Assembly: GCA_007570785.1 (NCBI GenBank)
Contig: ML660772.1
Span: 34,435,652 to 34,499,651, forward strand
Direction of reading: 5' to 3'
DNA length: 64,000 nucleotides
Source of the DNA: Antilocapra americana
Taxonomy: Eukaryota; Chordata; Mammalia; Artiodactyla; Antilocapridae
Part shown: positions 45,136 to 58,254 of the stretch, piece after piece
Layout of the letters: each line of letters starts with the position of its first letter
How positions within the stretch are numbered: the stretch's first letter is position 1
Position numbers and translations under genes: made by a program
Notes under the pieces: generated by a model
What the model was told of the DNA's origin: nothing
The model's database searches: none
The model's input: the letters and a program-made list of their open reading frames with translations, nothing else

Positions 45136-46064
45136 TAATTCCCTGGTAACTAATACAATAAAAACATTGTTTTTTTCAAATGAAATATGACTTTTTACAG
45201 TTTTGAAATTGCTTATAATATTTTTCTTCTATAGTATGTTCAACATCAGAATGTCAATAATCTGTCTGAATAAAAGTGATTTGACAAACACAGAGAAATA
45301 TAGCTATCAACTACCTTGCTTAGGTAAATATGTGGGGAATAGATCTCATAAAGATGCAATATCATATTCTTCAAAGAGTGAGTCTGCTTTGTCCTTTCAC
45401 TTCTCATTTCTATTGTAGAAATTTTTCAGCTTCTACATTTTAATGACAATTTATTTTGCCATACTTTTTCCAAATTGTTCTTGAAATGCACAAGTTTGAC
45501 TGTGGACTAAACTCAGTGACAAACTAGCTTGGAAAGAGAAAAAGAAAAGAAATAAAAAAGGTCCACTTAAATAGAACCCTTCTTCATTGTTCTAATTTGG
45601 ATAATTTTGTTGTTGGTTTTTACTGGGTGTGGATTACTGGGTCAATCTATCCTCTTATTAATTAGAATATTCTGAATTAAATAAAAAATAAAGACAATTC
45701 TGAGTGAAACCAGAGATAATAGTTCATAAGTTAGAAACAGAAACAGGAAAGAAATAAAACATGTAGAAGCAGTGTCCTCTGATAGCTAAAAACCCTCCTG
45801 CATTGAACGCCTATCCTGAAAAACCATCTTTCTTAAAAGTAACACTTATTTTACATTCCTCTAAAATAAGCCAAAATATTCAAAAACAAGTTTTTCCATA
45901 ATAAAATGTTATTAAACGTGTCCTTAAATCTCAAAGCTTTTAGAATCTATATATCTCTGTAGTGTATACCCTCTGTCTATGATGCTACCAAGCTGCCATG
46001 TATTTGTTTTTCAACAAATTAGGTCTTTTTCTCAACTACCAGAATAATCCAGGCATATAAGGGT
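45136..46064. other. Unassigned intergenic DNA
   Basis: Start of a long block without young ruminant repeats. No coding signal. Confidence 0.5.
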
Positions 46065-46165
46065 CCAGGTCGTCAGCAGTCACTTATCCTCTTTGAACAG
46101 TCTCTTCAAATGTAAAATGAAAATCTGGCCTCTAAGACTCTTTCCTGTTTGTCATGCCTATGCTA
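46065..46165 (+). mobile_element. MIR3-like SINE fragment
   Basis: 'ggtccaggtcgtcagcagtc', 'acttatcctctttgaacagt', 'caaatgtaaaatgaaaatct' and 'ggcctctaagactctttcct' follow the MIR3 core and 3' half ('cacttaacctctctgagcc', 'taaaatgaggg', 'ctaaggtcccttcc'). Confidence 0.62.
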
Positions 46166-49100
46166 TTATTTCAGCCATCTGAATAGCTCAAACTGATCAC
46201 GTGCATGCGCTTTTTTTCTGAGCAGGGGGGAGGCAGGTGAAGGGGAGGGTGTCACTAACACAAAGAGACCAAAACTTTATAAAAATATCTTCTCAATCTA
46301 GCCACTCAAATTGAAAAACGTGCCAGTCAACCTCATATTTAATTCACCAAATTTTTTTGTCATTAATTGACTGGTAATTCAGCTATAACAATATTGATTG
46401 TTATGCCATCTGTATAACATATCATTATGTTGCTGACATATCAGTGTCTGAACTGATATTGAAAGAAAACATGTACTTTAGCTGCTTAATAAATTACAAT
46501 TGGAGGAAAGGCTACCAGGTCAACTCAGGGTAACAGAATAAAATTTCAATAAAGTAAATAAAGCATTATCTATTTTCTGCTTCTGCTACAGTGCAGTTTT
46601 TGATTCTCCAAACAGTTGTCTGAGAGGCCGGTGTTCTCCTGGCCAGGTGGCGGTACGTTTTTCAGCTCGTCAAATTTCCTCACGCCCTTTTTCATTATAT
46701 AGCATTGCTCTGTGCTTAGCCACTGTATCCGTGCATGCAGACACACTCTACCTTCAGTGTAACACTAAAATTGATTTGCTAGGCGCTCCTTTGCTTCTTC
46801 ACATTTCACATCTTCCCATTGAATTTTTTGTGTCAGGAGCACAGTGCTATCTTTCTACTTCCATCCTCAGAAATCTGAACACTCTTTGGGTTTTCTGAAT
46901 ATTTAAGTGGCTTTGTGACTGATGTCAGTGTGTTTCATTCTATAGTACTGTTCAATGCAATTTTGTATTATTCTTTGAGAGTATTCAGGGTTCATTTTCA
47001 TTCTAGTTTCTTTCTGTTTTAATGCTGTTGAATCTTATTTGTCTTTTTGCGTGAATTAATGACAGGGGAATTGGGGAGAGGGTTAAAAACAAAGTTCTTA
47101 ATTAGCATTTTCCCCAGAAACATAAATTAAAAAGAAAACGTTCCCTTAATAATATAATATGGATATGTTTCAATAGTTTCTTTTCTATAAAAGGGCTATA
47201 CAAGGAGACAGCAAAAACTAAATACCCCTACACAAATGAGAAAATATGTTTTCTTTTCTTGCAAAAGTGGAAGAAATGAATGTAAGATAATTCAGGCTTG
47301 CAATAATATGATCTAAATTGGCACCAAAATCATGGATGTTCTCTGGAGAATCCAGTATAACTGCTTAGTGCTCGTTCGTTCGATAAGGCGTATTTATTGT
47401 AGCATATTGTTTCAACTGGTCAAATTTTGAGACTTTTGGAAGCATCGGGTGAAAGTTCAAACTTCTTTACCAAAGTGTAGCCATGGTGTAATAAAATACC
47501 CAAGATGATTCATTCAGTCAACCTGATATCTACTCATCAAGGAAGAGAGCAAGCTGAGGAGGTATTATATCTTTCTCTAGCATAACATGTTAAGTGCAGC
47601 ATTCCAATCTAAAAGGTAGAATTGTTCCTTTGAGTAAAATAATTAATGAGCCCAGCAAAAGGAAAGCTGTTACGAGAGAGACCTCTAGTGGAAAAAAATG
47701 CAAGTGCCTTGGAAAGGGGTTTTATTGTTTGCTTCATCTGAGAAACGGAACTTGCATACGCTGTTTAAGACAGCGTCCACGAGACAACAACTAAACTCCT
47801 TTTTCATCCTGAGTATATGTGGTTTGTTCAAGCAAATAAGGCTATTCAAAACAGAGCCAACAAAATGCTTAAGGAATACTTGAGTTCTTTGCCATTCAGT
47901 TTTGGAAAATGGGTTACAGGTATCTAAGAAGAAAGACAAGATTTGTAAAAGAGAGCAAGCGGAGTTTGGAGGCATTGCATAAGCTATTTGTTTCTTGAAT
48001 TATACTTTAGCCATAGATAATTGTTTTACGTATAAAATATCAAAACACTTTTCTATGGGTGGAGCAGGGATTTGGGATTTTCCGTGTTCTCACAAATCAT
48101 AACTTGAACAGTAAAACATTAATTCAACGTTATTTTTAAAGAGAAACAGCAAAGGCTGGAAAATGTAGTGTAAGAAAGTAACTAAATATGGGTTAATTTA
48201 AGAAAAGAGTTGCCTCTGAATTAGAGTGTCTCATTCAAGTAGTGCTCCTTAGTTTTAAAATTAGTTTTCCTCTGCTCTTCATACAATTGCATTTAATTTG
48301 CTTTTTGATATATAGCTAATTTTAATCACTTATGATTTTCTACAATAAACAATGGTAATGATAAATATGATAAAGTTATGTTTTCTAGTTAGAGATCTCA
48401 CAGTAAATCCCAGAGAAATCTGTGTCTACTGACTGTGTTTACCAATTATGTAGTAATATAACTTCTACTAATTTAAACTAGAACATCAGTTTGAGTTCAG
48501 AGAAACAACGTGACCCAGAGCTACATAATTTAAGAAAGTGCTCCAGGCATAAGGAAGAAAGTGAAAGAAGTTGATAATCCAAAGGTATAGTATTAACTCA
48601 GCACTGAAATATGGTCACAGTTTTTAAGAAAAGCATTATAGCTGTGGGAGCCAGTTGCTTACAGTAACAATTTCTGAAAGTTGCTTCTGTAATGACTGCT
48701 ACATACACCTTTTTAAAAATTGAACCACAGTTGAGCTTTAGGTTTTGTTACTGTTTAGATCTTCATCCAAATTTAGGAAAAAGAGAATTTTTGTGGGCTA
48801 TTTTTTTTACTTTCAGTGTAGCCCCTAGTGTTCTTATCCATTTTTAATCCGTCCTATTGTCTTTAATAAAACTCTCTTCAATTTCTCCTCAGGACAATGA
48901 AATTTTAGAGCCTATTTTCAAGGCAGGTTATTCACAGCCCTTGTATTCCTCGTGCTTATATATCTCAGTTAATGCTGAAGAGGATCTATCTTTCCATTCT
49001 TACCAGAGTCTGAACATCCCATAAAACAGGACATCATAATTCCGAGGAAGCGTGCTTCATGAATCTTTTCAAATTTGGGCTGGTGGCTGGCAGCCAGTTA

Positions 49101-49715
49101 AATGACAATTGGTTGTAGGGGGTGGGGTAGAGGGTTTGCTCCAGAGTGTTGCTCAAATTTTATTTCCCTAACTTTGTTTCCAATTTTGAATGTCATTTTT
49201 TTCAGAGGGAAAAAATAGGTTCAAGTTGTAAATAGGCTTTCAATAAGTTTTTTTTTAATTTAAGAAATAATTATAATGGCTACAAGCATCCTAAGAGAGA
49301 AAAATATAAAGCAACATATTTGTCTTCCTTTCTGATTCTTCCCTCTTTAAAATAAAGCTATTTGCATTCCTAGGTTGCTGCGTGTTCTCTGAATACAACT
49401 TCACATTTCAATTTATAACTGTTTCCACTAACAATGCTGAATGTTGTTTCTATCGGCATGCGCACCTCGTGAATGCTTTCCTCACACTCTTTCTGATTGT
49501 AATAGGTCTCACCATTCATGTTCCACAAAAAGATAATTTCCACAAGCACCTTAAGACTCGAGAAAGAGTGAAGGTGGGAACAAACATCTTCCAAGTTTGC
49601 CAGAATTTTTATTAGAAAAGGAAAAGTCACAGTTTGGTCTGTCTGACCAAGGGGCTGAAGACACAAACCATTCTTCACTTACCACCTTATGCTTTTCTTG
49701 AAGATCACATTCACA

Positions 49716-49716
<1 letters not shown>
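46166..49716. other. Unassigned DNA, repeat-poor
   Basis: About 3.5 kb without any recognised repeat. A strong acceptor-like 'attttctgcttctgctacag' ends at 46591, with donor-like 'gccag|gtggcg' after 46646 and 'ggcg|gtacgt' after 46652. The frame at 46647-46898 has a hydrophobic stretch but no family resemblance. Frames at 47594-47975 and 49370-49678 overlap on opposite strands and look like chance. Confidence 0.5.

Positions 49717-49759
<43 letters not shown>
49717..49759. repeat. (CA)n microsatellite
   Basis: About 21 uninterrupted CA units, likely to be length-polymorphic. The minus-strand frame with Cys-Val repeats across it is an artefact of the repeat. Confidence 0.97.
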
Positions 49760-49760
<1 letters not shown>

Positions 49761-51389
49761 CACATACACACTGACAACAAGAAAGAACTCTGCAAATACA
49801 ATTTCATTCTTATTTTAAGTTTATAACAGACCTTTGTCTTAATTATTAATTTTTACATACCTGCTATTGCTCTTTTTGCTTCTTTTTTGGATGCAAACAA
49901 GGCAGGGAATAAATAAGGAAAAGAAGGAAGGAAGAGAGGTAGGGTCCTTTCTGCCCTAAACACAGGCATTATTTTTCGTTTTACTTTTTAGTTTGAGACT
50001 GTGTTTTCATATACTTTTCTCAGATTGCAATAAAATGATCCAGAATGTATATGTCATCTTTACCCTTATTTCTGTTCCAACAACAGGAACCTCCAAGTAG
50101 GTACCAGGTGTACCGTTTCAGAAAAGCATTCCAGCAAAAACCAAACACCCTTGGAATGGCATTCTTATTTATTCAGCATTGGATTACTGTCACTGCACTG
50201 TTACTAAACAGGTCACCTTAGAAGGTCCTTAACTATTCTTTGGTTTCTCTATCCTCAACATAAAGACATCACTATTTCCCCTAATGGAACGTTGATAATA
50301 AGAGCTTGGAAGAAATACAAATACAAGGTAATGTTATGCATCTGAAAATGAAGACAGCAGCTGTAGGATCCTGTTAGGAGAATTCCTCTGCTTAATAGAT
50401 TTGGTGGCTAGACTTGAAATCCTCCAGCTTAAATCCTATGTCCAATGCTTTGGGACCTTACAAGAGCCGCACAAATGACTGACACTGAACTGGGGGTGAG
50501 ACTAAGTCAAACTTTGAAGTGACCTGTGTGTTTCTTCTTCCCTTTGCCAAGAAAGCAGCTGTGGCCAATTAGTGTTCAACACCGTCTACCAGCTGAGAAG
50601 CAATTTCAGGTTCCAGATGCAACTGTATCAAAGAGGGCTAAAGTATCTAATACCTGGTTGTTCTAGGCTTTTCATCCTCAAGGAATTTCAGAGGAAAGAA
50701 GGACCCAAGAGGTTATCTGGTTCATTCATACAGCAGGAATTATTTAAGTACCTACTAAGTAAGCAGAGCTTTCTCTGGTTTGTGAATAAGAACATTTCTG
50801 TTAGGAAATATCCTTGAGATGTAAGTTATTATAACCGACATCTTAATCAATTCAAGATTTTTCACTAGAGTTAAACATTACACTTACTTTCCCTTTATCA
50901 TGAGAAATCACAAAGGTCAGTCAGTATGGGTTTTCTGGAAGACCATTGTTCCTACATCAAATATAGGGAAATAGTAAGTGGGCGTGTTCACCTGTCTTCT
51001 TTGAAAGAGCATGCACGTAATAAAGGCTTGCTTTCCTCACTAGATATGTTATCTAAAGTATTTTTCCAACTCTAAATGATTTTTTATCTTATTTTTATTT
51101 TTTCTTTTATTGCTCTTTGCACATATGGTAAACTAGTAATTTGGAAAGAGCACATATCAGTGTGAGCTTGAATTTATGTTTGCATATTGTTCTGCAGATG
51201 TTTGCTCACAGAAAACAAGGAGTAGAGAAATTACCAGATGAGTAATTAACAAAAAATTGCTGAGGTTGTGCAGGTTTAATTTTAAATTATGTTATAATAT
51301 ATTGGATATATTCACCTCCTTTATTAGACTGTGAGTTGTCTAAGAGTAAGGATCAGAGGAAATTTTATGGCTCTAATATCCTGAATGTA
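49760..51389. other. Unassigned DNA with one short L2/MIR-like scrap
   Basis: Near 50724-50770 'ggttcattcatacagcagga' and 'ttatttaagtacctactaag' resemble the reversed L2 terminus, too short to call. Otherwise unrecognised. Confidence 0.45.
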
Positions 51390-51525
51390 TTCATTTGTGC
51401 ATCCATTCTACATTTATTGAGCACCTGGTATATGACAGGAATATTGTTAAGTGTAGATATTTTTATAAAGTTGAATACATAATCCTAGCCCTAAAAGAGC
51501 TCACAGTCAAATGGAAATAAAATAT
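51390..51525 (-). mobile_element. L2 LINE 3' end, minus strand
   Basis: 'catccattctacatttattg', 'agcacctggtatatgacagg' and 'ctagccctaaaagagctcac', then 'agtcaaatgg', match the reversed L2 terminus and 3' UTR ('tttattgagcacctactatgtgcc ... ctgccctcaaggagct'). Confidence 0.75.
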
Positions 51526-51554
51526 ATTATATTACATGATTTTAGCAACTGTAC

Positions 51555-51745
51555 AGTTTGAAAAGCACATTTACTTCCATGATATCCTTTGAACCTTAAC
51601 AACCGTTTGAGGTTGGTATAATTAGCCCCATTTTTACAGATGAGGAAAGCGAGTTTCTCAGAGGTTAATTATGTTGCTTCAGGTCACTCAACTAATCTAT
51701 GGCAGATCACGGGCTCTAGGCTTCTTACTCCAAATCCTGTGGGTG
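51555..51745 (-). mobile_element. MIR SINE
   Basis: 'ttgaaccttaacaaccgttt', 'gaggttggtataattagccc', 'atttttacagatgaggaaag', 'ttgcttcaggtcactcaact' and 'cacgggctctaggcttctta' are the reverse MIR in order. Confidence 0.9.
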
Positions 51746-52797
51746 CTTAACAAATACTAATCCAACAATACAAGACTGCATTATTGGATTATTAATATTA
51801 TTGGATTATTAGTTGTCTTCTTCTTCTGATCAAATGCAAATATTTATAAAACCTCTTCCTAAACATCTGTCTTAAATCCATTCCATAAGTAAATTATATA
51901 GAATCAAAACCAAAATTCCTGATCTGACCAGATGAATTGTGAACACAGAATCTTTCAAAATAAATCAAAATATTCACATACCCTAAAAAATTTAGTACCA
52001 CAAATCTGATTCAGTCCATTTCAACAGTCAGAGAAACTGCTTTGGTGCATAAGGCTTTGCATGCAAGAGAAGGATACGTTAGTACTTGCCCTCATGGTTC
52101 CAGTTCAAAGAATTACTGTGCCAGAAGTTGTTTCCTCTGTTACGGGTCCAGGAAAATCTGATTCTTGTTAGTATCACTTCCTATACACGGTAAAAGTAGG
52201 AGAATGTTGCTTTGATTCAATCCAGTCTACACATAGCACTGTGCCTGCCAGGCTGGATTTGTATTAAAAAGAGAAAAAAGAATATGTTACTCAAAAAGCT
52301 TCTGTGTTACAACCAGAGAGATGATGTGGCAGAGGGCTGAGGGGATGATGACATCCTGTATATACAGCAGAAATATTACAAAGAACCATTTAAGACAATC
52401 AGATCATATGATATGCACGTTAATTAAACAGTAGATCAAACCAGGTACAACTGCATAAGGAAACAACTGAAGAATCATTTAAACAGCTTTAAATGTTCTA
52501 AATATCAATATGATATATCTTGATTGGAATAAATGCAGAAAGTTCTGTGGATCTCATCCTGACTTTGGGTCTATTTTATCTTCAAATATAGCAGCACAGT
52601 AAGCAGTGGCACCTCTGTCCATAAACAAATCATGAGCTTGCTCTTCTGCTTTTCTTTGAAATTTCCCCAAACCGAGGTTTGGAATAAAAGAACATTTGAG
52701 AGTTTTGAAAATACTGTGTCACAGGAAGTTTGAGTATTTCAGATTGAATACTAGCAAGCTGTAGATCACAAAATATAATTCTGCTGCTATGTATCCT
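51746..52797. other. Unassigned intergenic DNA
   Basis: 'attattggattattaatatt' near 51780-51810 is a short local duplication. No gene or named repeat. Confidence 0.5.
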
Positions 52798-53035
52798 GTT
52801 TATTCATTCATTCAATACATTTTTACTGACCATTTACCTTGGGGTTATAAAAATGCTGAAGTATAGTTCTTTCCATGAAGAAATCTAGCTTATTGAGGTA
52901 AGAAAGATAAATGCAATTATCTCTTTCCGTGAAAGTATATCAGTAAATAGAGATGATGAGAGGCAAAATGAAGAAGAAGGCCAAGTCATTTGATGAAAGT
53001 ATAATGCCAAGGTAATTATTAGGCCTTTAAAGAAG
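52798..53035 (-). mobile_element. L2 LINE 3' end, minus strand
   Basis: Begins 'tttattcattcattcaatac' and 'atttttactgaccatttacc', continues 'gttctttccatgaagaaatc' (cf. reversed 'ccctgccctcaaggagct') and ends in 'aaagaaggaggctctg', resembling the reversed UTR. Weak in the middle. Confidence 0.62.
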
Positions 53036-53039
53036 GAGG

Positions 53040-53138
53040 CTCTGTATGGTTCATCTTCATCCCCACAGTACCTAGAGACTTTTATGATACAAACGATAAA
53101 TGTTGAGTGAATAAATGAATGAATGAGTGAATAAACAT
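53040..53138 (+). mobile_element. L2 LINE 3' terminus, plus strand
   Basis: 'ggttcatcttcatccccaca', 'gtacctagagacttttatga', 'cgataaatgttgagtgaata' and the (GAAT)n-like end 'aatgaatgaatgag' are the forward L2 terminus. It lies a few bases from an oppositely oriented L2 end. Confidence 0.8.
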
Positions 53139-56100
53139 TGCACTAAAAGAGCCCCCAAAACATCAGTTTTCTTGGCTCTTATGAATAAATAAATGTCAAG
53201 TTAAGGGCATATGAAACATATACTGCAGACATGATACTCAAAATATCTAGAAGTGACCAGTTTTCTTGCATGAGTAGCTTGACTCCACACTGTACTATAT
53301 TTTTCATTCTGATAATTTCATAAGATGGACTAAGTGAGAAATGAGACTAAGTTGGCCATGTGACAGGTAAGTCACTCCCTGTTTTCTACAGGGTCCTCTC
53401 CTACTTGGTATGCTCCAGACAGTCTCAGTATAATATTTTGGTTTTAGGGCTCCTAGTGAGTCATTTTTTTTTTTTTAACCCACATACTGGAAACAATCTG
53501 TTTTAGTGTTTGCATATGACATCACTCTGACATACTGTAAACATGATAGCATATTTTATGGCACTGGAAAAATAAGCAAGGGAAGGAAATATCCTTCCTT
53601 CGTGCTTTGGTCAAATATATTTTACAGTTAACTAAACTTAGCACACATGGGGTTTCCAGAAACGTAGAGAAATGAACTTCCTACTTTGAGTAAAGTTGAT
53701 CTAATGAATGCAACTATTCACAGCAAAACTTAGAGATTCCTTGAAAATGTATTAATTCCTATTTCCAAAGATGTATTAGCTCTTCTACAGAAAAAGTCTT
53801 TACTATAATTCTAGTTCTAGGTCACTAATATTGAAAGGCTGATGGCTCACTTTTAAGTTCTCAGAATGCAAATAAAGGACAGAAATCTGGAGGTTTTGAT
53901 TTATTTTAAATTGTTTTTTTTCCCCCCTCACCTAGCAGTATCACAGCTATGGGTTCAGTCTCATTTTTATTGAACAGTCATGAGGCAGAGGAGAAATGAG
54001 AATAAAATGGAAGAAATTAAGTTCAAGTATAGGACATATGGAGAAAAAAGCGGTAGGAAGCAAACAGAAACGAAGCATGGAAAACAGGTTTGCTGTGAGG
54101 ACCCTCTCCAGCAGATCACACTGGATCCAAGCTTTTAGAATGCACCTGATGCTTTCAGAGGCAGGCCTTGTATTAATACTTGATATTTGAAAGTGCAGCA
54201 AGGTAAGAGGCTCATCATTTAGGTTTTTCAAAATCATACGAAAAAGTAGTATTTAGTCATTTCTTCAAGTATTATTCAAAAGCTAAGCTTACAGCATCCC
54301 AGTTTTGTCTCAAATTATTTCCTAACTTTCAGTTTCTCTGAAAACAAGCAGTTGAAAATACTGTTGGTGTGTGTGGCTTAAATAAATAGCCTCAACCTAT
54401 CCTGCTAATGTAAGTTATCTTGGTAGAGAAGATTAAGTATGCAGATTATTTTCATTAGGTTTTAATGTGCGACTCATCTTACTAATAGGATAATGCATTT
54501 TGTTGATTTGTTTTTTTAAAAGTTAAGGAAAAATATATAATTAAGTTCAACTTGTCCAAAGTTTCTTAAAGATAAAAAATATCAGGTTCATAGGTTGGCA
54601 TATAAAAAACTGACTTAAGAGAAAAAAAAAAAAAACTCTACTGCCTAGGGGGGAAAAAAAAGCATAACTGGTTTGCTATCTGTCTTCCAGCAGACCCACA
54701 CAGAGGAATTTTGCTCCATTATCTTGACATGAACTGTTACTTATAGCATTATAAACATAAGTTTTGTTGTTATTGCTGTTGTCCTGGCATTTACTAAGAG
54801 TATTTAAAACAAGTTTGAGTTACTCCATCAGCTATTTATCGATGCACTTTATGCCTTTTGTTAGTTAAAATCACAGTCATTTTAGTCCTAGATCCGTAAT
54901 CTTTAAGTCTGTCAGTCCTATTTTGCATTACAAATCATTTGTAGTTTTATAACTGTCATTTCCAAGGACATCTGAAAAAGATGGATTTATGAAATGTTAC
55001 CATGCATTCTAAGAAGGCCAAGAATTAGCATGACTTTGTAAAGGTTCTTATAAACTGAGCAACAGCCATCACTGGCAATAAGGTGTTGTTTGCTTTTGTC
55101 AAGTATCTTTATTTAAATATTAAGGGAGAGATATGACCTTTGACCTTGGAGGTCTCTGTGACATGGCAATGGCCCAGTGTATTAGCTGTCAGTGGAGTGC
55201 TATGGCCTGACTCTCTCAAGGCCCCTATTTGTGGACAGTGTTATAATAACTCTTCCATTAGGCATCCCCAAGGCAAATAACCTCAGCTTTAACAGAGTCA
55301 GTTTAAAATTCCTTAGAGTAACATTAAGAGACTATCTGGTTTGTGTCAGTTTGAGATCAACTACTCTTTGCACAGGTTCAATTCTGTAAATTTTAAGTAG
55401 CCATAGCTATTCAAGAATTATTTCATATATGCCTGCAGGTAAATATTAGACACTAGAATATAGAAAGAATCCCATGAACTTCTTTGATTTCTTAACTGGC
55501 CTCTTTAGAGACTATCTGAATCCAAGTGGCTTTGAGAATCTGTATTTTAAATGACTCTTTCCATCTATATACATATCTTTTTGTTGATGGAAATTTCACA
55601 GAGTTGCTGCTTATGGTATGAACAGTATTTGGAGACATCAAATGATAACTGGAAGAGACAAGATAGTATTCATTAGGAAGCAGGCATACCTCCCTATGTG
55701 CATGCCAGAGCAAAGTAATGGTTACAAGACCAAAAGGGTTCATTTTTGTTCCTGCCTTTTTACCCTAATTTTGTCTTATGGCTTTATCCTCAGGTAAGTA
55801 AATCTGGTTATGCTCAGATGAGATGCTTGCATTTGAATTACACATGATCACTGCCTTCATTTCTAACTACTGATCATTGGACCCAGGTTTTGTGGGGAAA
55901 TCTGAGGTCAAAAGACATCTTTATTCTGTGAAAAATGAAGGTCAAGCTATCCTAAAATGCTTTGAAAAAAATCATAGTTGTCATCTTAAGTCTTAAATCA
56001 CTGAAGATGATGCTATCACTTCAAATACTTGGCCATGAAACAAACTGTGTCTCCTCTGAATCCAACTTTAGTGTTTGGGTATCTGTGACTTCACTTATTA

Positions 56101-56253
56101 AAACATTTTGTCCAAATTAAAAATTAAACAAGTTCATTAGTGACTATCAATAGCTTCTGAAGTGCAACCTTCATTGCTTCATATTCTTAGTTAAATACAA
56201 GTTAATAAATTGATTTAATTTGGAAATTTTATTTTTAAATCTAATGGAAAAGT
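53139..56253. other. Unassigned DNA, about 3.1 kb
   Basis: No recognised repeat apart from A runs (53466-53478 T run; 54621-54636 A run; 54650-54662 mixed G/A). Opposed frames at 53947-54237 and 53996-54190 carry no motif. 55492-55743 is likewise unrecognised. Confidence 0.5.
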
Positions 56254-56400
56254 CAACAAATGTTTATGGAGTGACATTTTATACATGACATTGGAGCAAG
56301 TTTACACAATCCTTTCACTCTTACAGTAAATATCCAGGCAATTTTTTTAAAATAACAGACTAATTTTAGGGAAATAAATAATATGTTTAGCACTTGCCTT
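56254..56400 (-). mobile_element. Degenerate MIR/L2-like fragment
   Basis: 'tcaacaaatgtttatggagt', 'gacattttatacatgacatt' and 'caatcctttcactcttacag', then 'taaatatccaggca', recall the reversed MIR ('atttaatcctcacaacaac...gaggtagg'). Low identity. Confidence 0.45.
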
Positions 56401-58086
56401 TACTTATTGATGCCAAAATCGTCAAAGGGTAAATAATTATTGATTGGATTAAGTTTGTCCCACATTAGGTTAACTGCTATAAGGGAACAAAAGTAAAATG
56501 ACCTCATGAGCTAAAACCCCAGTGCTCATAAACAACACTTAGCTTTTGATTTACAGTGAAATCACAATTCTCCATTTCCTGTTCCCTCTGTCTCTGACAT
56601 TGCATGTGAGACCATAGGGCAATACATGCTCTACAATATAATATAGGATGTAATTTAAAGGGTTCTATTGATGCTGTAAATCACAAGGAGTTCTGCTGAA
56701 GCAGTTTATGAATGGCAGTAAAACACTAAGACTGGATTATATCATTAGAATTATGTACCACGTGCAAGTATTATTATTTGTAATTGGGGATAAAGAATTA
56801 CAAAACACATATAAGGGAATGTCATTTTTCGTGGTATTTACAGGCTTTAAAAGAAAAGATGTGTTTTTGAATAAAACTAAGAAATTCAGGCTTGTAGAAT
56901 ATCCATCATTCTGGAGAAAGCATGCGTGTGCTCTGAGAGTAAACCATAATAGTTAGAATATATTCTGACAGGTTATGCATAACCCAATTGTTAGAAACAC
57001 AAAAGACTATTTCCATATGTGCTACCAGCAGACTTAATAAGGTTTGTAGTGCATAAAAAGACACACCACCGCAATAACCATGACGATACGATGTTATAAA
57101 AACAAATTCAAGGGTGTGAAATATCAACCAATTTCCTAGTGTTCTCTATAAGAAAATTATAACCATGATGGCATTTTCCATTGAATGGACTTATTTTTGT
57201 TGACATGTAGGCATTCTGAAGCTCTAAAGTAATGCACTTCCAAGTTTTTATTTTTGATTTTTTCTGGAAAGATAAAATGACATTGGCAATGTGTTAACTA
57301 TTCCAGACATATCTTTGATGATGAAAAGTAAATCTAGTCTTCTAGCTCCTTTAGCTGTATTCTTCTGTTTTGAGTAAACTTTTCTAGTGGATGTGGATGT
57401 GACTCAACCAGATAGCCTGGATTGTAGGAAAAAACTATTGCATTCGTTATTTTATTTTTTTCCAAAGAAACTAAAATATAGTGAGATATCACAAGTAATC
57501 TCAGAATAGTCTAGGAGTGCTCTCCTAATTAACTGTTCCAAGTGAAGTCACTCTGCAGCAACATTCTGACCTAGTTTGAGCCTTGAGCACCTACTGCTTT
57601 TCTCTCCCAGGCACTGGCCAGCAATGACCATCATCCTAAGCTTCCCCTAGCTTCCCAAGACTCAGAGGGCACTCCAAATTATTCTTCTGGACTATACCTG
57701 TCAGAGCCATGTCTTATCATTTTAGGCTTGTTGCTGCCATGTTTACCTTCCACAGCAACAAATTTTTTCTAGTTTTATTCCTGCATAAGAAGGATGGCGA
57801 TTAATACTATCCTAATAAACTATCTGCATTGCCTAATAAACTATCTGAATTTATTTGCAAAGCCATCAATTACTTTTCAAGAGTATTTTCAAGTGACTTT
57901 CTGGGAATAACTCTAGAGTCAATTAATATAAAGATTAAACTTGAAGGCAAATAGAATGGGCAGTTGATACTGTGGGAAACCAGTATTAGCACTTAATTTG
58001 AATTGTTTCGGCATTGAACATTATTCATCATGGAAAAATATGTATGTATATTTATACACACATCCTCATATATACACACATATATC
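56401..58086. other. Unassigned intergenic DNA
   Basis: No repeat recognised. Frames at 56708-56956 (plus) and 56906-57127 (minus) have no motif. A near-duplicate 'cctaataaactatctg' occurs twice at 57810-57850. Confidence 0.5.
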
Positions 58087-58118
58087 ATATAAATATTTAA
58101 AAATTTAAATATTTATAT
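58087..58118. repeat. AT-only palindrome, 15-bp arms
   Basis: Arms 58087-58101 and 58104-58118 are exact reverse complements with two A at the centre. All bases are A or T. It sits inside a wider AT/CA-rich simple region (58040-58125). Confidence 0.92.
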
Positions 58119-58254
58119 ATGTGATCCATCCCAAAACCTTAATTATACTCACATGAAAATTTTCTCATGACCACTAATTTTCAAAGGCATACAACATTTT
58201 AGAAGACTCAGGAAAAACTTATGAAACTGTAACACATCTAAAAGCAAGATTTCA

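Noticed and set aside
46224..46250. G-rich stretch that might form a G-quadruplex
   Set aside because: Only three well-separated runs of three or more G; the fourth would need to split a single six-G run without a loop.
46647..46898. 83-codon frame with a hydrophobic N-terminal stretch resembling a signal peptide
   Set aside because: No family resemblance, no good start context and no supporting neighbour exon; only the splice-like sites just upstream were kept as a low-confidence finding.
49370..49769. Overlapping frames on both strands, including a Cys-Val repeat protein
   Set aside because: The Cys-Val run is the CA microsatellite translated on the minus strand; the others lack any motif.
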